Assembly (NCBI GenBank): GCA_963726365.1
Contig: CAVSCI010000018.1
Span: forward strand, 1-64,000
Length of the DNA stretch: 64,000 nucleotides
DNA from: JAABQG01 sp963726365
GTDB lineage: Bacteria; Pseudomonadota; Gammaproteobacteria; Burkholderiales; Burkholderiaceae_C
Reading direction: 5' to 3'
In this document: one piece after another, positions 53,804-63,235 of the stretch
Layout: each line of letters opens with the position of its first letter
Position numbering within the stretch: the first letter of the stretch is position 1
Position numbers and translations under genes: made by a program
Notes under the pieces: model-generated
The model's database searches: none
What the model was told of the DNA's origin: nothing
The model's input: only the letters and a program-made list of their open reading frames with translations

Positions 53804-54350
53804 GTGTCACCCCAAATCATCGATCAAACTGTCCGCGGTCAGGCCGTGGCAACCTTGGCATCTGGCCTACACCAAGCCGCGCAGCGAAGCCGCTGCGTCG
53901 ATGCAACTGGCACGCCAGGGCTACGAGGCCTACCTGCCGCTGTACAAAAGCTTCAAGCGCGGGCCTGAGGGCCTGCTGCCCCAGCACAGCCCGATGTTCC
54001 CGCGCTATGTGTTCTTCCGCGCCGGCCGGGCAGGGCAGTCGATCGCCCCGGTGCGCTCCACCGTGGGCGTCAGCCATATCGTGCGCTTTGGCGTCACCCC
54101 GGCCACCGTCAGCGATGCGCTGCTGGACGCGCTGCGCGCCTTCGAGCAGCAGCGCGAGCAGGCCGGCCCCGAAACGCTCTCTTCGCTCCAACCCGGCCGC
54201 CGCGTGGCGGTCTGCGACGGCCCGCTCAAGGGGCTCGAAGGCCTGGTCAGCGCCAGCGCCGGGCAACGCGTCACGGTCCTGCTCGACGTGCTGGGCCTTC
54301 AAACCAGAGTCAGTCTTCCCACCCATCACCTGGAGGTGCTCGCAGCCTGA
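53804..54350 (+). CDS. rfaH: RfaH/NusG-like antitermination factor (start uncertain, possible frameshift)
   Basis: The conserved NGN domain reads WHLAYTKPRSEAAASMQLAR, GYEAYLPLYKSFKRG, PMFPRYVFFRAGRAGQSIAP, VRSTVGVSHIVRFG. The C-terminal KOW domain is LQPGRRVAVCDGPLKGLEGL. This is RfaH rather than general NusG. The start is unclear: GTG at 53804 (VSPQIIDQ) needs a shift near 53850, and ATG 53688 is in frame but gives an odd extension. It is placed at the head of the polysaccharide operon, with an ops-like element just downstream. Confidence 0.83.
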
Positions 54351-54400
54351 GATCCTGGCGCAGGGCCGGCCCACCCGGGTTGTCTCTGCACCTTTTTTTG

Positions 54401-54433
54401 TGTCTGACTGCGGTCAGACACTGCGGTAGCCTG
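54401..54433 (+). promoter_or_regulatory. Hairpin plus ops-like element upstream of the polysaccharide operon
   Basis: A perfect 8-bp stem with a 4-base loop (TGTCTGACTGCGGTCAGACA, 54401-54420) is followed at once by CTGCGGTAGCCTG, matching the ops consensus GGCGGTAGCnT at 10 of 11 positions. In enterobacteria ops pauses RNA polymerase and recruits RfaH. Its location 50 bp after the RfaH-like gene and 35 bp before the initiating transferase fits that role. Confidence 0.65.
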
Positions 54434-54467
54434 CGCGGCGTGCATCCCTCCTTAAACTTCACTTGCC

Positions 54468-55635
54468 GTGATCTCCACCCTTTGGCCTTATTTCGTCCTG
54501 CTCGCACCGGGCTTCGGCGTTGCCGTGGGCGTGGCCTGGCTGCTCGTGCACACCGAAGACTGGCACCTGCACCTGACCGGCGACCACCCTGCCAGCGGGC
54601 CGCAAAAGCTCCACACCGAGGCCACGGCGCGCATCGGCGGCCTGGCCGTCATGGCGGGGCTGGTGGCGGGCCTTTACTGGCTGCACTTCAGCGCCGACCC
54701 GGCTCCTGCGCCGCCAGCTCGACGCCCTCAACATCGCCGGCCTCATGGCCGCCTTCCTGCCGCTGTTTTTGCTGGGCCTGGCCGAAGACATCTTCCGGAC
54801 GGTCAGCATCCGGCTGCGCTTCGGGGTCTCGCTGGTGGCCGGCGTGCTGGCCTACGGGCTGGCCGGGGTGCGCATCGAAGCCCTGGGCCTGCCCGTCATC
54901 GACCCATTCCTGCTGAGCCTGCCGCTGCCCCTGTACGTGCTCGCCCTCCCGGTCACCGTGGTGGCCGTGGCCGGCCTGGTGCACGCCATGAACATCGTCG
55001 ACGGGCTCAACGGCCTGCTGGCCGGCATCAGCCTGGTGGTGCTGGGCGCGCTGGCGGCGGTGTCGGCGCGTTTTGGTGAAACCGCGCTCATGCTGCTGGC
55101 CCTGGCCACCATGGCCGCCACCGCCGGTTTTGCCCTGTTCAATTTTCCGCGGGCCCGGCTGTTCTGCGGCGACGCGGGGGCCTACCTGCTGGGCTACATG
55201 GTCTCGACGATCACCATCCTGCTGGTGCTGCACCAGCCCGCCATCAGCCCGTGGTTTGCGCTGGCCGTGATCATTCACCCGGTGACCGAAACGCTGTATT
55301 CCGCCTGGCGGCGCCATCGCCTGGGCCTGTCGCCCACCCAGCCCGACGCCCGCCACATGCACTCGCTCTGGGCGGCCCGGCTGCGCCAGCGCAGCGAAGA
55401 AACCGGCCAGGCCGTCTGGCTGGGCACCAACGCCGGCGCCTCCCTGCGCACCCTGGCCGTGGCCAGCGTGCCCACGCTGCTGGCCGCCTGCGTGCCGACG
55501 CACGCCATCGCCTTGCAGGCCCTCTGCGTGGCGTATGTCGTCGCGTTCATCAAGATCGAGGCGCTGCTGGCACAGCCGGCCGGCACGGCCTGCCCCGCCG
55601 ACGCGGCCGCCTGCGCGGCAGACGACACCCGCTGA
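54468..55635 (+). CDS. Undecaprenyl-phosphate sugar-1-phosphate transferase (WecA/MraY family, one frameshift)
   Basis: Starts at GTG (MISTLWPYFVLLAPGFGVAV). PNPT family motifs: KLHTEATARIGGLAVMAGLV, LGLAEDIFRTVSIRLRF, the catalytic VHAMNIVDGLNGLLAGIS with its Asp, and ARLFCGDAGAYLLGYMVS. The frame shifts near 54700 (ADPAP-A/RRQLDALNI). It initiates polymer synthesis by loading a sugar phosphate on undecaprenyl phosphate at the inner membrane. The exact sugar, GlcNAc or another, is not determined. About ten membrane helices. Confidence 0.87.
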
Positions 55636-55673
55636 GGCCTGCTTGACACCCGCATGGCACCTCTGCCATCAGA

Positions 55674-55724
55674 CCTTTTGACCCTAAGCCAGCGTCATCC
55701 GTCATAGTCAGCTATCAAAATAAA
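55674..55724. repeat. Dispersed repeat copy R7
   Basis: CCCTAAGCCAGCGTCATCCG followed by TCATAGTCAGCTATCAAAATAA, ending just before the fcl start codon. The CCAGCGTC core and the AGCTATCAAAATA end match the other copies. Confidence 0.55.
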
Positions 55725-55729
55725 CCTGC

Positions 55730-56713
55730 ATGACCCCCTCCACCCCACCCAGAATCTACGTCGCCGGCCACCGCGGCATGGTCGGCTCGGCCATCGTGCG
55801 CCAGTTGCTGGCGCAGGGCCACGCCCCGGCAAACCTCATCACCCGCACCCATGCCGAGCTGGACCTCACCGAACAGGCCGCCGTGCGCGCCTTCCTGGCC
55901 GCCGAAAAGCCCGACCAGGTCTACCTGGCCGCGGCCAAGGTCGGCGGCATCCATGCCAACAACACCTACCCGGCCGAATTCATCTACGACAACCTCATGG
56001 TCGAGGCCAACGTCGTGCATGAATCCTTCCGCGCCGGCGTGCGCAAGCTGCTGTTCCTGGGCTCCAGCTGCATCTACCCCCGGCTGGCCCCCCAGCCCAT
56101 GAACGAAGACGCGCTGCTCACCGGCCCGCTCGAACCCACCAACGAGCCCTATGCCATCGCCAAGATCGCCGGCATCAAGCTGTGCGAAAGCTACAACCGC
56201 CAGTACGGCGCCAGCCACGGCGTGGACTACCGCAGCGTCATGCCCACCAACCTCTATGGCCCGGGCGACAACTACCACTCCGAGAACAGCCACGTCGTCC
56301 CCGCGCTGATCCGCCGCTTCCACGAGGCCAAGCTCAGCGGCGCGCCCGCCGTCACCATCTGGGGCACCGGCACCCCGCTGCGCGAGTTCTTGCATGTGGA
56401 CGACATGGCCGCCGCCAGCGTGTTCGTGATGAACCTGCCCAAGGCCACCTACGACCAGCAGACCCGCCCCATGCAAAGCCACCTCAACGTCGGCTTCGGC
56501 AGCGACATCTCCATCGCCCAGCTGGCCCGAACCGTGGCCACGGTGGTGGGCTACCCCGGCAAGATCGACTTCGACCCCACCAAGCCTGACGGCACCCCCC
56601 GCAAGCTCATGGACAGCACCCGCCTGAACGCCCTGGGCTGGCAGGCCCAAGTCAAGCTGGAAGCCGGCCTGGCGCAGGCCTACCAGGATTTTCTGCAACA
56701 AACAGGCCCCTAG
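55730..56713 (+). CDS. fcl: GDP-L-fucose synthase
   Basis: 327 residues, intact. NADP-binding motif GHRGMVGSAIVRQLL at residues 14-28, catalytic Ser/Tyr/Lys in LFLGSSCIYP and YAIAKIAGIKLCESY, and AAAKVGGIHANNTYPAEFIY. It epimerises and reduces GDP-4-keto-6-deoxymannose to GDP-L-fucose. With gmd directly downstream the pair supplies GDP-L-fucose for the surface polysaccharide; fcl before gmd is the reverse of the E. coli colanic acid order. Confidence 0.94.
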   Translation: MTPSTPPRIYVAGHRGMVGSAIVRQLLAQGHAPANLITRTHAELDLTEQAAVRAFLAAEKPDQVYLAAAKVGGIHANNTYPAEFIYDNLMVEANVVHESFRAGVRKLLFLGSSCIYPRLAPQPMNEDALLTGPLEPTNEPYAIAKIAGIKLCESYNRQYGASHGVDYRSVMPTNLYGPGDNYHSENSHVVPALIRRFHEAKLSGAPAVTIWGTGTPLREFLHVDDMAAASVFVMNLPKATYDQQTRPMQSHLNVGFGSDISIAQLARTVATVVGYPGKIDFDPTKPDGTPRKLMDSTRLNALGWQAQVKLEAGLAQAYQDFLQQTGP

Positions 56714-56754
56714 CCAGCGTCAATCAGGCGTCAATAGCTACAAATAAAATAGCG
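56703..56754. repeat. Dispersed repeat copy R8
   Basis: AGGCCCCTAGCCAGCGTCAA, then TCAGGCGTCAATAGCTACAA and ATAAAATAGCG. It starts inside the fcl stop region and ends eight bases before the gmd start. Confidence 0.55.
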
Positions 56755-56761
56755 CTCCAAC

Positions 56762-57856
56762 ATGACCCCCCCCAACACCGCCCCCAAAGTCGCATTGATC
56801 ACCGGCATCACCGGCCAGGACGGCTCCTACCTGGCCGAGCTGCTGCTTGAAAAAGGCTACATCGTGCACGGCATCAAGCGCCGGGCCAGCCTGCTCAACA
56901 CCCAGCGGGTGGACCACCTCTACCAGGACCCGCACATCGAGAACGCCCGCTTCAAGCTGCACTACGGCGACCTGTCGGACACCAGCAACCTGATCCGCAT
57001 CATCCAGGAAACCCAGCCTGACGAGATCTACAACCTGGGCGCGCAAAGCCATGTGGCCGTCAGCTTCGAGAGCCCCGAATACACCGCCGACGTCGACGGC
57101 CTGGGCACCCTGCGCATGCTGGAGGCCATCCGCATCCTGGGGCTGGAGAAGAAAACCCGCTTCTACCAGGCCAGCACCAGCGAACTCTATGGCCTGGTGC
57201 AGCAGACGCCGCAGACCGAGACCACCCCCTTCTACCCGCGCAGCCCCTACGCCGTGGCCAAGCTCTACGCCTACTGGATCACCGTGAACTACCGCGAGGC
57301 CTACGGCATGTACGCCTGCAACGGCATCCTGTTCAACCACGAAAGCCCGCGCCGTGGCGAAACCTTCGTCACCCGCAAGATCACCCGCGGCCTGGCCAAC
57401 ATCAGCCAGGGGCTGGAAGACTGCCTGTACATGGGCAACCTCGACGCCCTGCGCGACTGGGGCCACGCCAAAGACTACGTGCGCATGCAGTGGCTCATGC
57501 TGCAGCAGGACCAGGCCGAAGACTTCGTCATCGCCACCGGCCAGCAATACAGCGTGCGCCAGTTCATCGAATGGACCGCCGCCGAGCTCGGCATGCAGAT
57601 CCGCTGGGCAGGCGAGGGCGTCAACGAGGTGGGCAGCTGGAACGGCCAACCCATCGTGCGCATCGACCCCCGCTACTTCCGCCCCACCGAAGTCGAATCC
57701 CTGCTGGGCGACGCCACCAAGGCCAAAGAAAGACTGGGCTGGGTGCCCGAGATCACCGTGCAGCAGATGTGCGCCGAGATGGTCGCCAGCGACCTGGCGC
57801 AGGCGAAGCAGCATGCGCTGCTGAAACAGCATGGCTACAACATCCCCGTGCCGTAG
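56762..57856 (+). CDS. gmd: GDP-mannose 4,6-dehydratase
   Basis: 364 residues, intact. ITGITGQDGSYLAELLLEKG holds the NADP-binding motif; KRRASLLNTQRVDHLYQDPH, FYQASTSELYGLVQQTPQTE and SPYAVAKLYAYWITVNYREA carry the catalytic Thr/Ser, Glu, Tyr and Lys. It converts GDP-D-mannose to GDP-4-keto-6-deoxymannose, the substrate of fcl. The gene is the last GC-rich one before the AT-rich island. Confidence 0.95.
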   Translation: MTPPNTAPKVALITGITGQDGSYLAELLLEKGYIVHGIKRRASLLNTQRVDHLYQDPHIENARFKLHYGDLSDTSNLIRIIQETQPDEIYNLGAQSHVAVSFESPEYTADVDGLGTLRMLEAIRILGLEKKTRFYQASTSELYGLVQQTPQTETTPFYPRSPYAVAKLYAYWITVNYREAYGMYACNGILFNHESPRRGETFVTRKITRGLANISQGLEDCLYMGNLDALRDWGHAKDYVRMQWLMLQQDQAEDFVIATGQQYSVRQFIEWTAAELGMQIRWAGEGVNEVGSWNGQPIVRIDPRYFRPTEVESLLGDATKAKERLGWVPEITVQQMCAEMVASDLAQAKQHALLKQHGYNIPVP

Positions 57857-58200
57857 CGCGGAGTGAGCGCACACGTGGCCGCGCAGGAGTCAGGCGTTTG
57901 AAGCTGGTCGCCGCCCATGAGTGTTTGAGGCTCACGCCGTTTAGTGCGTCCACGGAGCTTGAAACCGCCTATTAGCGATGCCAGCTTGCAGTCCTGTCGT
58001 CGACGAATAGCGACATGCACCGCTGACCGGGTCGGGCGTGGAATAGCATCAGATAAAAATAGATAACTAATGCCTAGTTTATGTCGTGCAAAAATAACCG
58101 GTCGGATTAAAATAGGCCAAGCTACTTGACTGAACTTCATTACAGAAACAGTGCGCACAGCGAATAATGTACTCTTTATTTTAATAGACATGGTTCAACC
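57857..58200. other. Transition region between GC-rich and AT-rich polysaccharide genes
   Basis: 344 bp whose composition changes from GC-rich to AT-rich at about 58,050. No gene, insertion sequence or clear terminator is visible. It marks the left edge of the acquired island. Confidence 0.5.
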
Positions 58201-59412
58201 ATGAAGCCACTCTATACAATTATCGATCAAATATTCGTTTCTGGCGGTAGCTTCCTCACGATCGCGATTTCTGCTCAATTTTTTCCGGTTTCTGAGCAAG
58301 GGAAATTTGGTTACATCATTGCCACGTATCTAGGTATTGTGGTAATCAATACAACGCTCCTTTTTCAATGGGCAACGATTCAATCACCCAAAGAAAACGA
58401 TCAAAAAGAGTTTAGGAGAAGGTTAGCAGGCTATCAACTGTCGTTAGCGATAGTATCATCGGCAGCAGGTTGCTTATTGCTTTGGCTACTTGGTAAGGGA
58501 TCCGGATGGAGTCTAAAAATAATTGATAACTTGGCAATTTATATATTTCTATTCTTTCAACAATTAGCTGATTTTGATAGACGATCGTCTTACCTATTCT
58601 TCAATGCAAAGCGTGCAGCCAAGATAAGTGTTGCAGTTTATGTCGCGAGAATTTTTCTACTAATCATTGTCGGCCCAAATAATGTTGTCGCCTTAATGTT
58701 TATTATGGGTCTTACCGCATTTATTTCAGCAATTCGAGTTATAGACCTTGGAATTCGTGATTCAGTAAAATTAGGGCAATCATTATCGCTAATTAAAGAA
58801 CAATCGCCGTCTGCCAAATGGTTGATGGCTAGTGGCCCTTTGGTATGGGCTGCCGGCACAATGCCAGTTTATTTTCTTGGCTTAATTGCGGGTTTGACGG
58901 CAGTTGGAGTGTTCGTAACAATTAGAAGTTTGACAAACGCTGCAAATGTCGCAATGGAAATACTTGAAACAGAAGTAGCGACACGTGCAGCTAGATTTTC
59001 TGTTTCTAAACCAGAAGAATATAGGTTGCTGTTCAAAAAGGTTAATATAATAGGTGGTATTTTCTGGGCGGTAGGTTGCGCTGTATTGGTGATGTGGGGA
59101 GGCGAAATTTTAAAATTTATCTATGGAAGTTCATATTCCAAATATAACAGCTTACTTCTGGTTCTGTGGCTTGCAACAGGCATTACCTTTGCGTACCGTG
59201 TCAATGCTGTTCGCTTAAGAACATCCGAAAAAAGCAAGATTGTAACGGTTGCATATCTCTTTTCTGTTGCCGCTATTCTAGCTTCCGCATATCCATTAAT
59301 CATCTATTTTGGTGTTGCCGGCGCTGCTTTGTTAGTATGCGTTGGTGTAACAGCAAATTATATTTCTCAATGGCTTATCTGTCGCTTGACCCTCAATATT
59401 CGCCAGTATTGA
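58201..59412 (+). CDS. Polysaccharide flippase (Wzx-like)
   Basis: 403 residues with about twelve membrane helices (MKPLYTIIDQIFVSGGSFLT, FGYIIATYLGIVVINTTLLF, FIMGLTAFISAIRVIDLGI). The overall pattern is that of the MATE-like polysaccharide transporter fold, which flips undecaprenyl-linked repeat units to the periplasm. The DNA is AT-rich with codons such as AAT, ATA and TTA that are rare in the flanking genes, so it is probably acquired. Sequence identity within this class is low, so Wzx is assigned by topology and context. Confidence 0.75.
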   Translation: MKPLYTIIDQIFVSGGSFLTIAISAQFFPVSEQGKFGYIIATYLGIVVINTTLLFQWATIQSPKENDQKEFRRRLAGYQLSLAIVSSAAGCLLLWLLGKGSGWSLKIIDNLAIYIFLFFQQLADFDRRSSYLFFNAKRAAKISVAVYVARIFLLIIVGPNNVVALMFIMGLTAFISAIRVIDLGIRDSVKLGQSLSLIKEQSPSAKWLMASGPLVWAAGTMPVYFLGLIAGLTAVGVFVTIRSLTNAANVAMEILETEVATRAARFSVSKPEEYRLLFKKVNIIGGIFWAVGCAVLVMWGGEILKFIYGSSYSKYNSLLLVLWLATGITFAYRVNAVRLRTSEKSKIVTVAYLFSVAAILASAYPLIIYFGVAGAALLVCVGVTANYISQWLICRLTLNIRQY

Positions 59413-59504
59413 TATGCTAACCAAAATTCGGAAAAATATTAAATTAAATAATATCTCGCCGATATTAATGGCAAGTTAGACAAATATCCCCAGAGCGTAT
59501 AAGA

Positions 59505-60655
59505 GTGATAAATAAGGTGTCGCTATTTACTTTTGGCCCGCTAACCCTATTGGCAGTCATTGGGGTTCTGTCACCTCGTGTCTTTAATATTTTTCCTGCG
59601 ACACCGATTTTAGAAATAATATTTTTTCTGCAGGCGGCGCTGTATGGACGATATTTCGCTCAGCATTATTCGTCGCGCATTATATTTATAAGCAATATAA
59701 CAATATTGTACTTAATTTATTTCTATCTGTGGGCTGTTCTATTTACCGATGCGAACATCTTTGATGTAATAGTGGCAACGAAAGCCTTTATATATATCTT
59801 ATTTATTGGTTTTTATGCAAGCAATCCTATAATTAAACTACAAACTCTCAGCAGACTACTTCATGTTCTGTTGTTTTTATTCTTCGTGAAGTATGGGTAC
59901 ACGCGAATTTTGGGATTGATGGAGCGTCCAGGGGTTTTCACGGAAAACAATTTTGAATTAATGTTGGTTATGATATTAAGTGTCGGAGTGTGGGGGCGAC
60001 GCGGCACTGCTCATTGGATAGAGGTTATCGCATTAATAGCCATTGTCGGCTTGTCCGGCTCAAATGAGGCATACTGGAGCTGGTCTTCATTATCCTCGTT
60101 TCTATGAGAATAAATACTGATAAAAACCAGCGGAAAAATAATTTGACACCGGTTTTGATAGCGCTCGCAATCGTTTTACCTGTTGCGATTTTCATAATGG
60201 TTTCTAGATCGGCGGGGGTTTTCAATATAGACAGCATTGATCGCTATAGATTTTTTCAGTTATATCTGGATGAGACAGATCAGCGCTCGATAATAAATTG
60301 GATGTTTGGAAGCCTTCCACTCACAAAAATAAGCAACTTTACTTGTAACGCACTCTCGTATTATGAGGATTTACTTAGCTTTAACAGAGATGGATCCTGT
60401 TATTCTGTAATATTTCACTCCATGTTGTTGAGAACGGTTTTTGATCATGGTTTTATCGGCGCTTTGTTTTTGTTCTATTATATTTGGCTATCATTGTCAA
60501 TAGCCAAGTACGATAGAAAAGTCAAGATATCCATCCTAGGGGTATTGCTAATTAACGGAATGTCTGTTTCCGCATTTAATAGTATCTATGCTGCGCTTCC
60601 AATTGCATTGCTGTTGCTAACTCGACGCAGAACTTTGAAAGACGACAGGTCTTAA
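59505..60655 (+). CDS. Polysaccharide polymerase candidate (Wzy-like), split by one frameshift
   Basis: Two overlapping frames, 59505-60107 (GTG start, MINKVSLFTFGPLTLLAVIG) and 60104-60655, both mostly membrane helices. They fit one protein of about 385 residues if a base is missing near 60075: the second frame upstream of its ATG reads LELVFIILVSMRINTDKNQR, which continues a helix. The C-terminal part has the loop SCYSVIFHSMLLRTVFDHGF followed by LFYYIWLSLSIA, as in Wzy and O-antigen ligase proteins. AT-rich, in the acquired island. Confidence 0.62.
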
Positions 60656-60826
60656 AAAGGCGTTTTTGAAATAGAGTAAGGTATAAATTACTTTTAATAC
60701 TAGAAGCTCTGGAGAGCGCGAAGAGTGCTCATTTAGATTTGTTGATTATATAGAGATTGCGAAATGATTGAGTTTTAGTTTTCGATATTACTAGAGAGCG
60801 AAAAGTAATTTCCTTGGAAAAATATA
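60656..60826. other. AT-rich intergenic region in the island
   Basis: 171 bp, strongly AT-rich, without a visible gene. It could hold an internal promoter for the methyltransferase and glycosyltransferase genes, but I cannot assign boxes with confidence. Confidence 0.35.
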
Positions 60827-61672
60827 ATGCAAACAAAAAAAATTGTCGATAAACGGCTGCCATTTTATTTGATTCCTTTCAGATATCTATACAGGCAATT
60901 TTCACGAAGAATATTTAAATCAATTAGATTATTTCAAGTTGAGAGAGGTGCGATTAAGTATCTACTTTGGGCCAATGAAGACATTGGAAAGCGGATGATT
61001 TTTCAAGGAAAATACGAGTCTAACGAGTTACTTGCATTTGGAAGGTTAATTCGCAAAGGGGACGTTTGTATTGATGTTGGCGGAAATGTTGGGATTTTTT
61101 CACTAAATTTCGCAAGATATTGTGGTGAGCTGGGGAGCGTTTATGTATTTGAGCCATTAAGAAAGAACCAGCTCGTAATAGAGTTAGCAGTGGAGATTAA
61201 TGGATTGAGGAATGTTTCGATATTTCCATACGCGCTTTCCAATAGTGATGGTGAGGTGGTATTGGAGATTCCTAGCATAGATGGCGCGTATGCCTTTATG
61301 AGATTAGCTGATGAAAATAATGAATCTAGGCCGCTCACCGTTCGATGTCTCCCTCTAGATGGTTTTATTCGGGAGCAAAATATTCAACGCGTTGATATTT
61401 TGAAAATTGATGTAGAGGGTGCTGAGAAGCTGGTGCTAGATGGTGGCTTGGAGCTATTGAGAGATCCTAGCCGGAGACCACGGGTGATAATGGTTGAGTT
61501 GGTCGATGAATTTCTTGCCCGATATGGTGCTACTGTTTCGGAGGTCTTGTCTATGATGCATGAAATCGGTTATGAAGCTTTTTGGGCAAATAATAGTGGT
61601 GATCTTAAGATGTTTTCGGGAAAAGATATTAATAAGATTTTCAATGTTTTTTTTGTTTGTAGTCAGAGCTAG
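60827..61672 (+). CDS. FkbM-family methyltransferase
   Basis: 281 residues. SAM-binding motif CIDVGGNVGIFSLNFARYCG at about residues 78-97; VYVFEPLRKNQLVIELAVEI and VDILKIDVEGAEKLVLDGGL are FkbM hallmarks, and VIMVELVDEFLARYG follows. It probably O-methylates a sugar of the polymer. The gene is AT-rich and its stop lies two bases before the glycosyltransferase start. Confidence 0.87.
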   Translation: MQTKKIVDKRLPFYLIPFRYLYRQFSRRIFKSIRLFQVERGAIKYLLWANEDIGKRMIFQGKYESNELLAFGRLIRKGDVCIDVGGNVGIFSLNFARYCGELGSVYVFEPLRKNQLVIELAVEINGLRNVSIFPYALSNSDGEVVLEIPSIDGAYAFMRLADENNESRPLTVRCLPLDGFIREQNIQRVDILKIDVEGAEKLVLDGGLELLRDPSRRPRVIMVELVDEFLARYGATVSEVLSMMHEIGYEAFWANNSGDLKMFSGKDINKIFNVFFVCSQS

Positions 61673-61674
61673 TT

Positions 61675-62598
61675 ATGGACTCAGTTTTAAGTAAGCCCGA
61701 TTTAGTGGTTATTATTCTTTGCTATAACGAGGAGATTCATATCGAGCGATGTATTCGTTCATTGTTGCCTTTTGCTTCAAGAATTTTCATTGTTGATTCA
61801 TATTCATCTGACCGGACCGTCGAAATCGCTAGGGAGCTAGGTGCTGAAGTCGTACAGCGCAAATGGAAGAACTATGCGGATCAGTTTCAATGGGCATTTG
61901 ATGTTGGCACTAATGATTCAAAATGGGTGATGCGCATGGATGCCGATGAATATTTGGAGCATGAATTGCAAAAGGAATTGATTGGGATTTTCTCTAATCA
62001 ATCGCTTGGTGTTGATGGTATTTATATTCGTCGGAAGGTTTTTTTCTATGGTAAATGGATGCGGCATGGTGGTACCTACCCCCAGACACTGTTAAGAGTG
62101 TGGAGGAGCGGTGTCGGGCGAATTGAGCAGCGATGGATGGATGAGCATGTTATTTTGAGGGCTGGCACCAATACAATTCTGACACGGGGTAATTTGGTTG
62201 ATGAAAATTTGAAGGGAATTACTTTCTGGACCAATAAGTGCAATGGGTATGCATCTCGCGAAATGGTAGATTTGTTGAATAATAAATACCGGCTATTTGA
62301 GGGTGACCAGTCAATTAAATCAGGCAATGATTCTCAGGCTAAATGGAAAAGGTTGTTGAAGGATGAGGTCTACTCTCGCTTGCCTATTGGTTTACGTGCA
62401 ACGGCATATTTTGTTTATCGTTACTTTATTAGGTTAGGATTTTTGGATGGAAAAAGAGGTTTTATGTGGCATGTTCTGCAAGGATTTTGGTATCGCTTGC
62501 TAGTGGACATAAAAATCATGGAAGTTGAACAGCAGTGTTCGGGCAATGTGGAGCAAATTAAGCTGGTTTTGCTTCGAGAACATGGGATCAGGCTGTGA
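61675..62598 (+). CDS. Glycosyltransferase family 2
   Basis: 307 residues. GT-A fold start LVVIILCYNEEIHIERCIRS, the sugar-nucleotide segment IFIVDSYSSDRTVEIARELG, and the DxD region WVMRMDADEYLEHELQKELI near residue 85. KRKVFFYGKWMRHGG-like text (RRKVFFYGKWMRHGGTYPQT) is shared with WaaE/KdtX-type beta-glycosyltransferases. AT-rich, the last gene of the island. It adds one sugar to the repeat unit; donor and acceptor are unknown. Confidence 0.87.
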   Translation: MDSVLSKPDLVVIILCYNEEIHIERCIRSLLPFASRIFIVDSYSSDRTVEIARELGAEVVQRKWKNYADQFQWAFDVGTNDSKWVMRMDADEYLEHELQKELIGIFSNQSLGVDGIYIRRKVFFYGKWMRHGGTYPQTLLRVWRSGVGRIEQRWMDEHVILRAGTNTILTRGNLVDENLKGITFWTNKCNGYASREMVDLLNNKYRLFEGDQSIKSGNDSQAKWKRLLKDEVYSRLPIGLRATAYFVYRYFIRLGFLDGKRGFMWHVLQGFWYRLLVDIKIMEVEQQCSGNVEQIKLVLLREHGIRL

Positions 62599-62604
62599 TA
62601 GACG

Positions 62605-63177
62605 GTGGCAGGAAGTATCAGCAGCTTGATCTCTTCCAGTTACCGATTGGTTTTAGGGGGAGGTCAGTTGTTTCGGGTGCAACTATGGTGGTTGGTTCAA
62701 GCCACCCTGTTCCACGGGTCACCCCAGTTTGCCTATGGCTTCAGGCGCTGGCTGCTGCGGCGCTTTGGCGCGCGCGTGGGGCAGGGCGTCATCATCCGCC
62801 CCAGCGTCACCATCACCTACCCGTGGAAGGTGAGTCTGGGCGACCATGCCTGGATTGGGGACGATGTGGTGTTGTACAGCCTGGGCGAGATTGAGATTGG
62901 TGCCCACACGGTGGTGTCACAAGCCAGCTATTTGTGCGCTGGTGACCATGACTACACTCAGCCCGATTTCCCCATCCGCGCCCGCAAGATCACCGTTGGG
63001 CCGGAAGCTTGGGTGGCGGCGGATGTGTTCATCGCGCCGGGTGTCAGCATCGGCCAGGGTGCGGTGATCGGGGCACGCAGTTCCGTGTTCAAAGACATGC
63101 CGGCGGGCATGGTGTGCTTTGGGTATCCGTGTGTGCCGGTAAAAAAGCGGGTCATGGGGGATCAGGGTGCGTGCTAA
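62605..63177 (+). CDS. WcaF-like O-acetyltransferase (left-handed beta helix)
   Basis: 190 residues from GTG (MAGSISSLISSSYRLVLGGG). The hexapeptide repeats run from RFGARVGQGVIIRPSVTITY through DHAWIGDDVVLYSLGEIEIG to AWVAADVFIAPGVSIGQGAV, with the catalytic His in CAGDHDYTQPDF. It resembles WcaF/WcaB acetyltransferases of colanic acid loci. The first 20 codons are less GC-rich than the rest, so the island boundary falls inside or just before this gene. Confidence 0.85.
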   Translation: MAGSISSLISSSYRLVLGGGQLFRVQLWWLVQATLFHGSPQFAYGFRRWLLRRFGARVGQGVIIRPSVTITYPWKVSLGDHAWIGDDVVLYSLGEIEIGAHTVVSQASYLCAGDHDYTQPDFPIRARKITVGPEAWVAADVFIAPGVSIGQGAVIGARSSVFKDMPAGMVCFGYPCVPVKKRVMGDQGAC

Positions 63178-63180
63178 TTG

Positions 63181-63235
63181 CTTCTTAATTTGTAGCTTAA
63201 TGCGCTCATTTGGCGCTGGCTAGAAGCTATTTTTG
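63181..63235. repeat. Dispersed repeat copy R9 (inverted orientation)
   Basis: Read on the minus strand it is AGCTTCTAGCCAGCGCCAAA, then TGAGCGCATTAAGCTACAAA. It matches copy R8 across the core and the AGCTACAAA end. It fills the gap between the acetyltransferase and the next glycosyltransferase. Confidence 0.5.
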
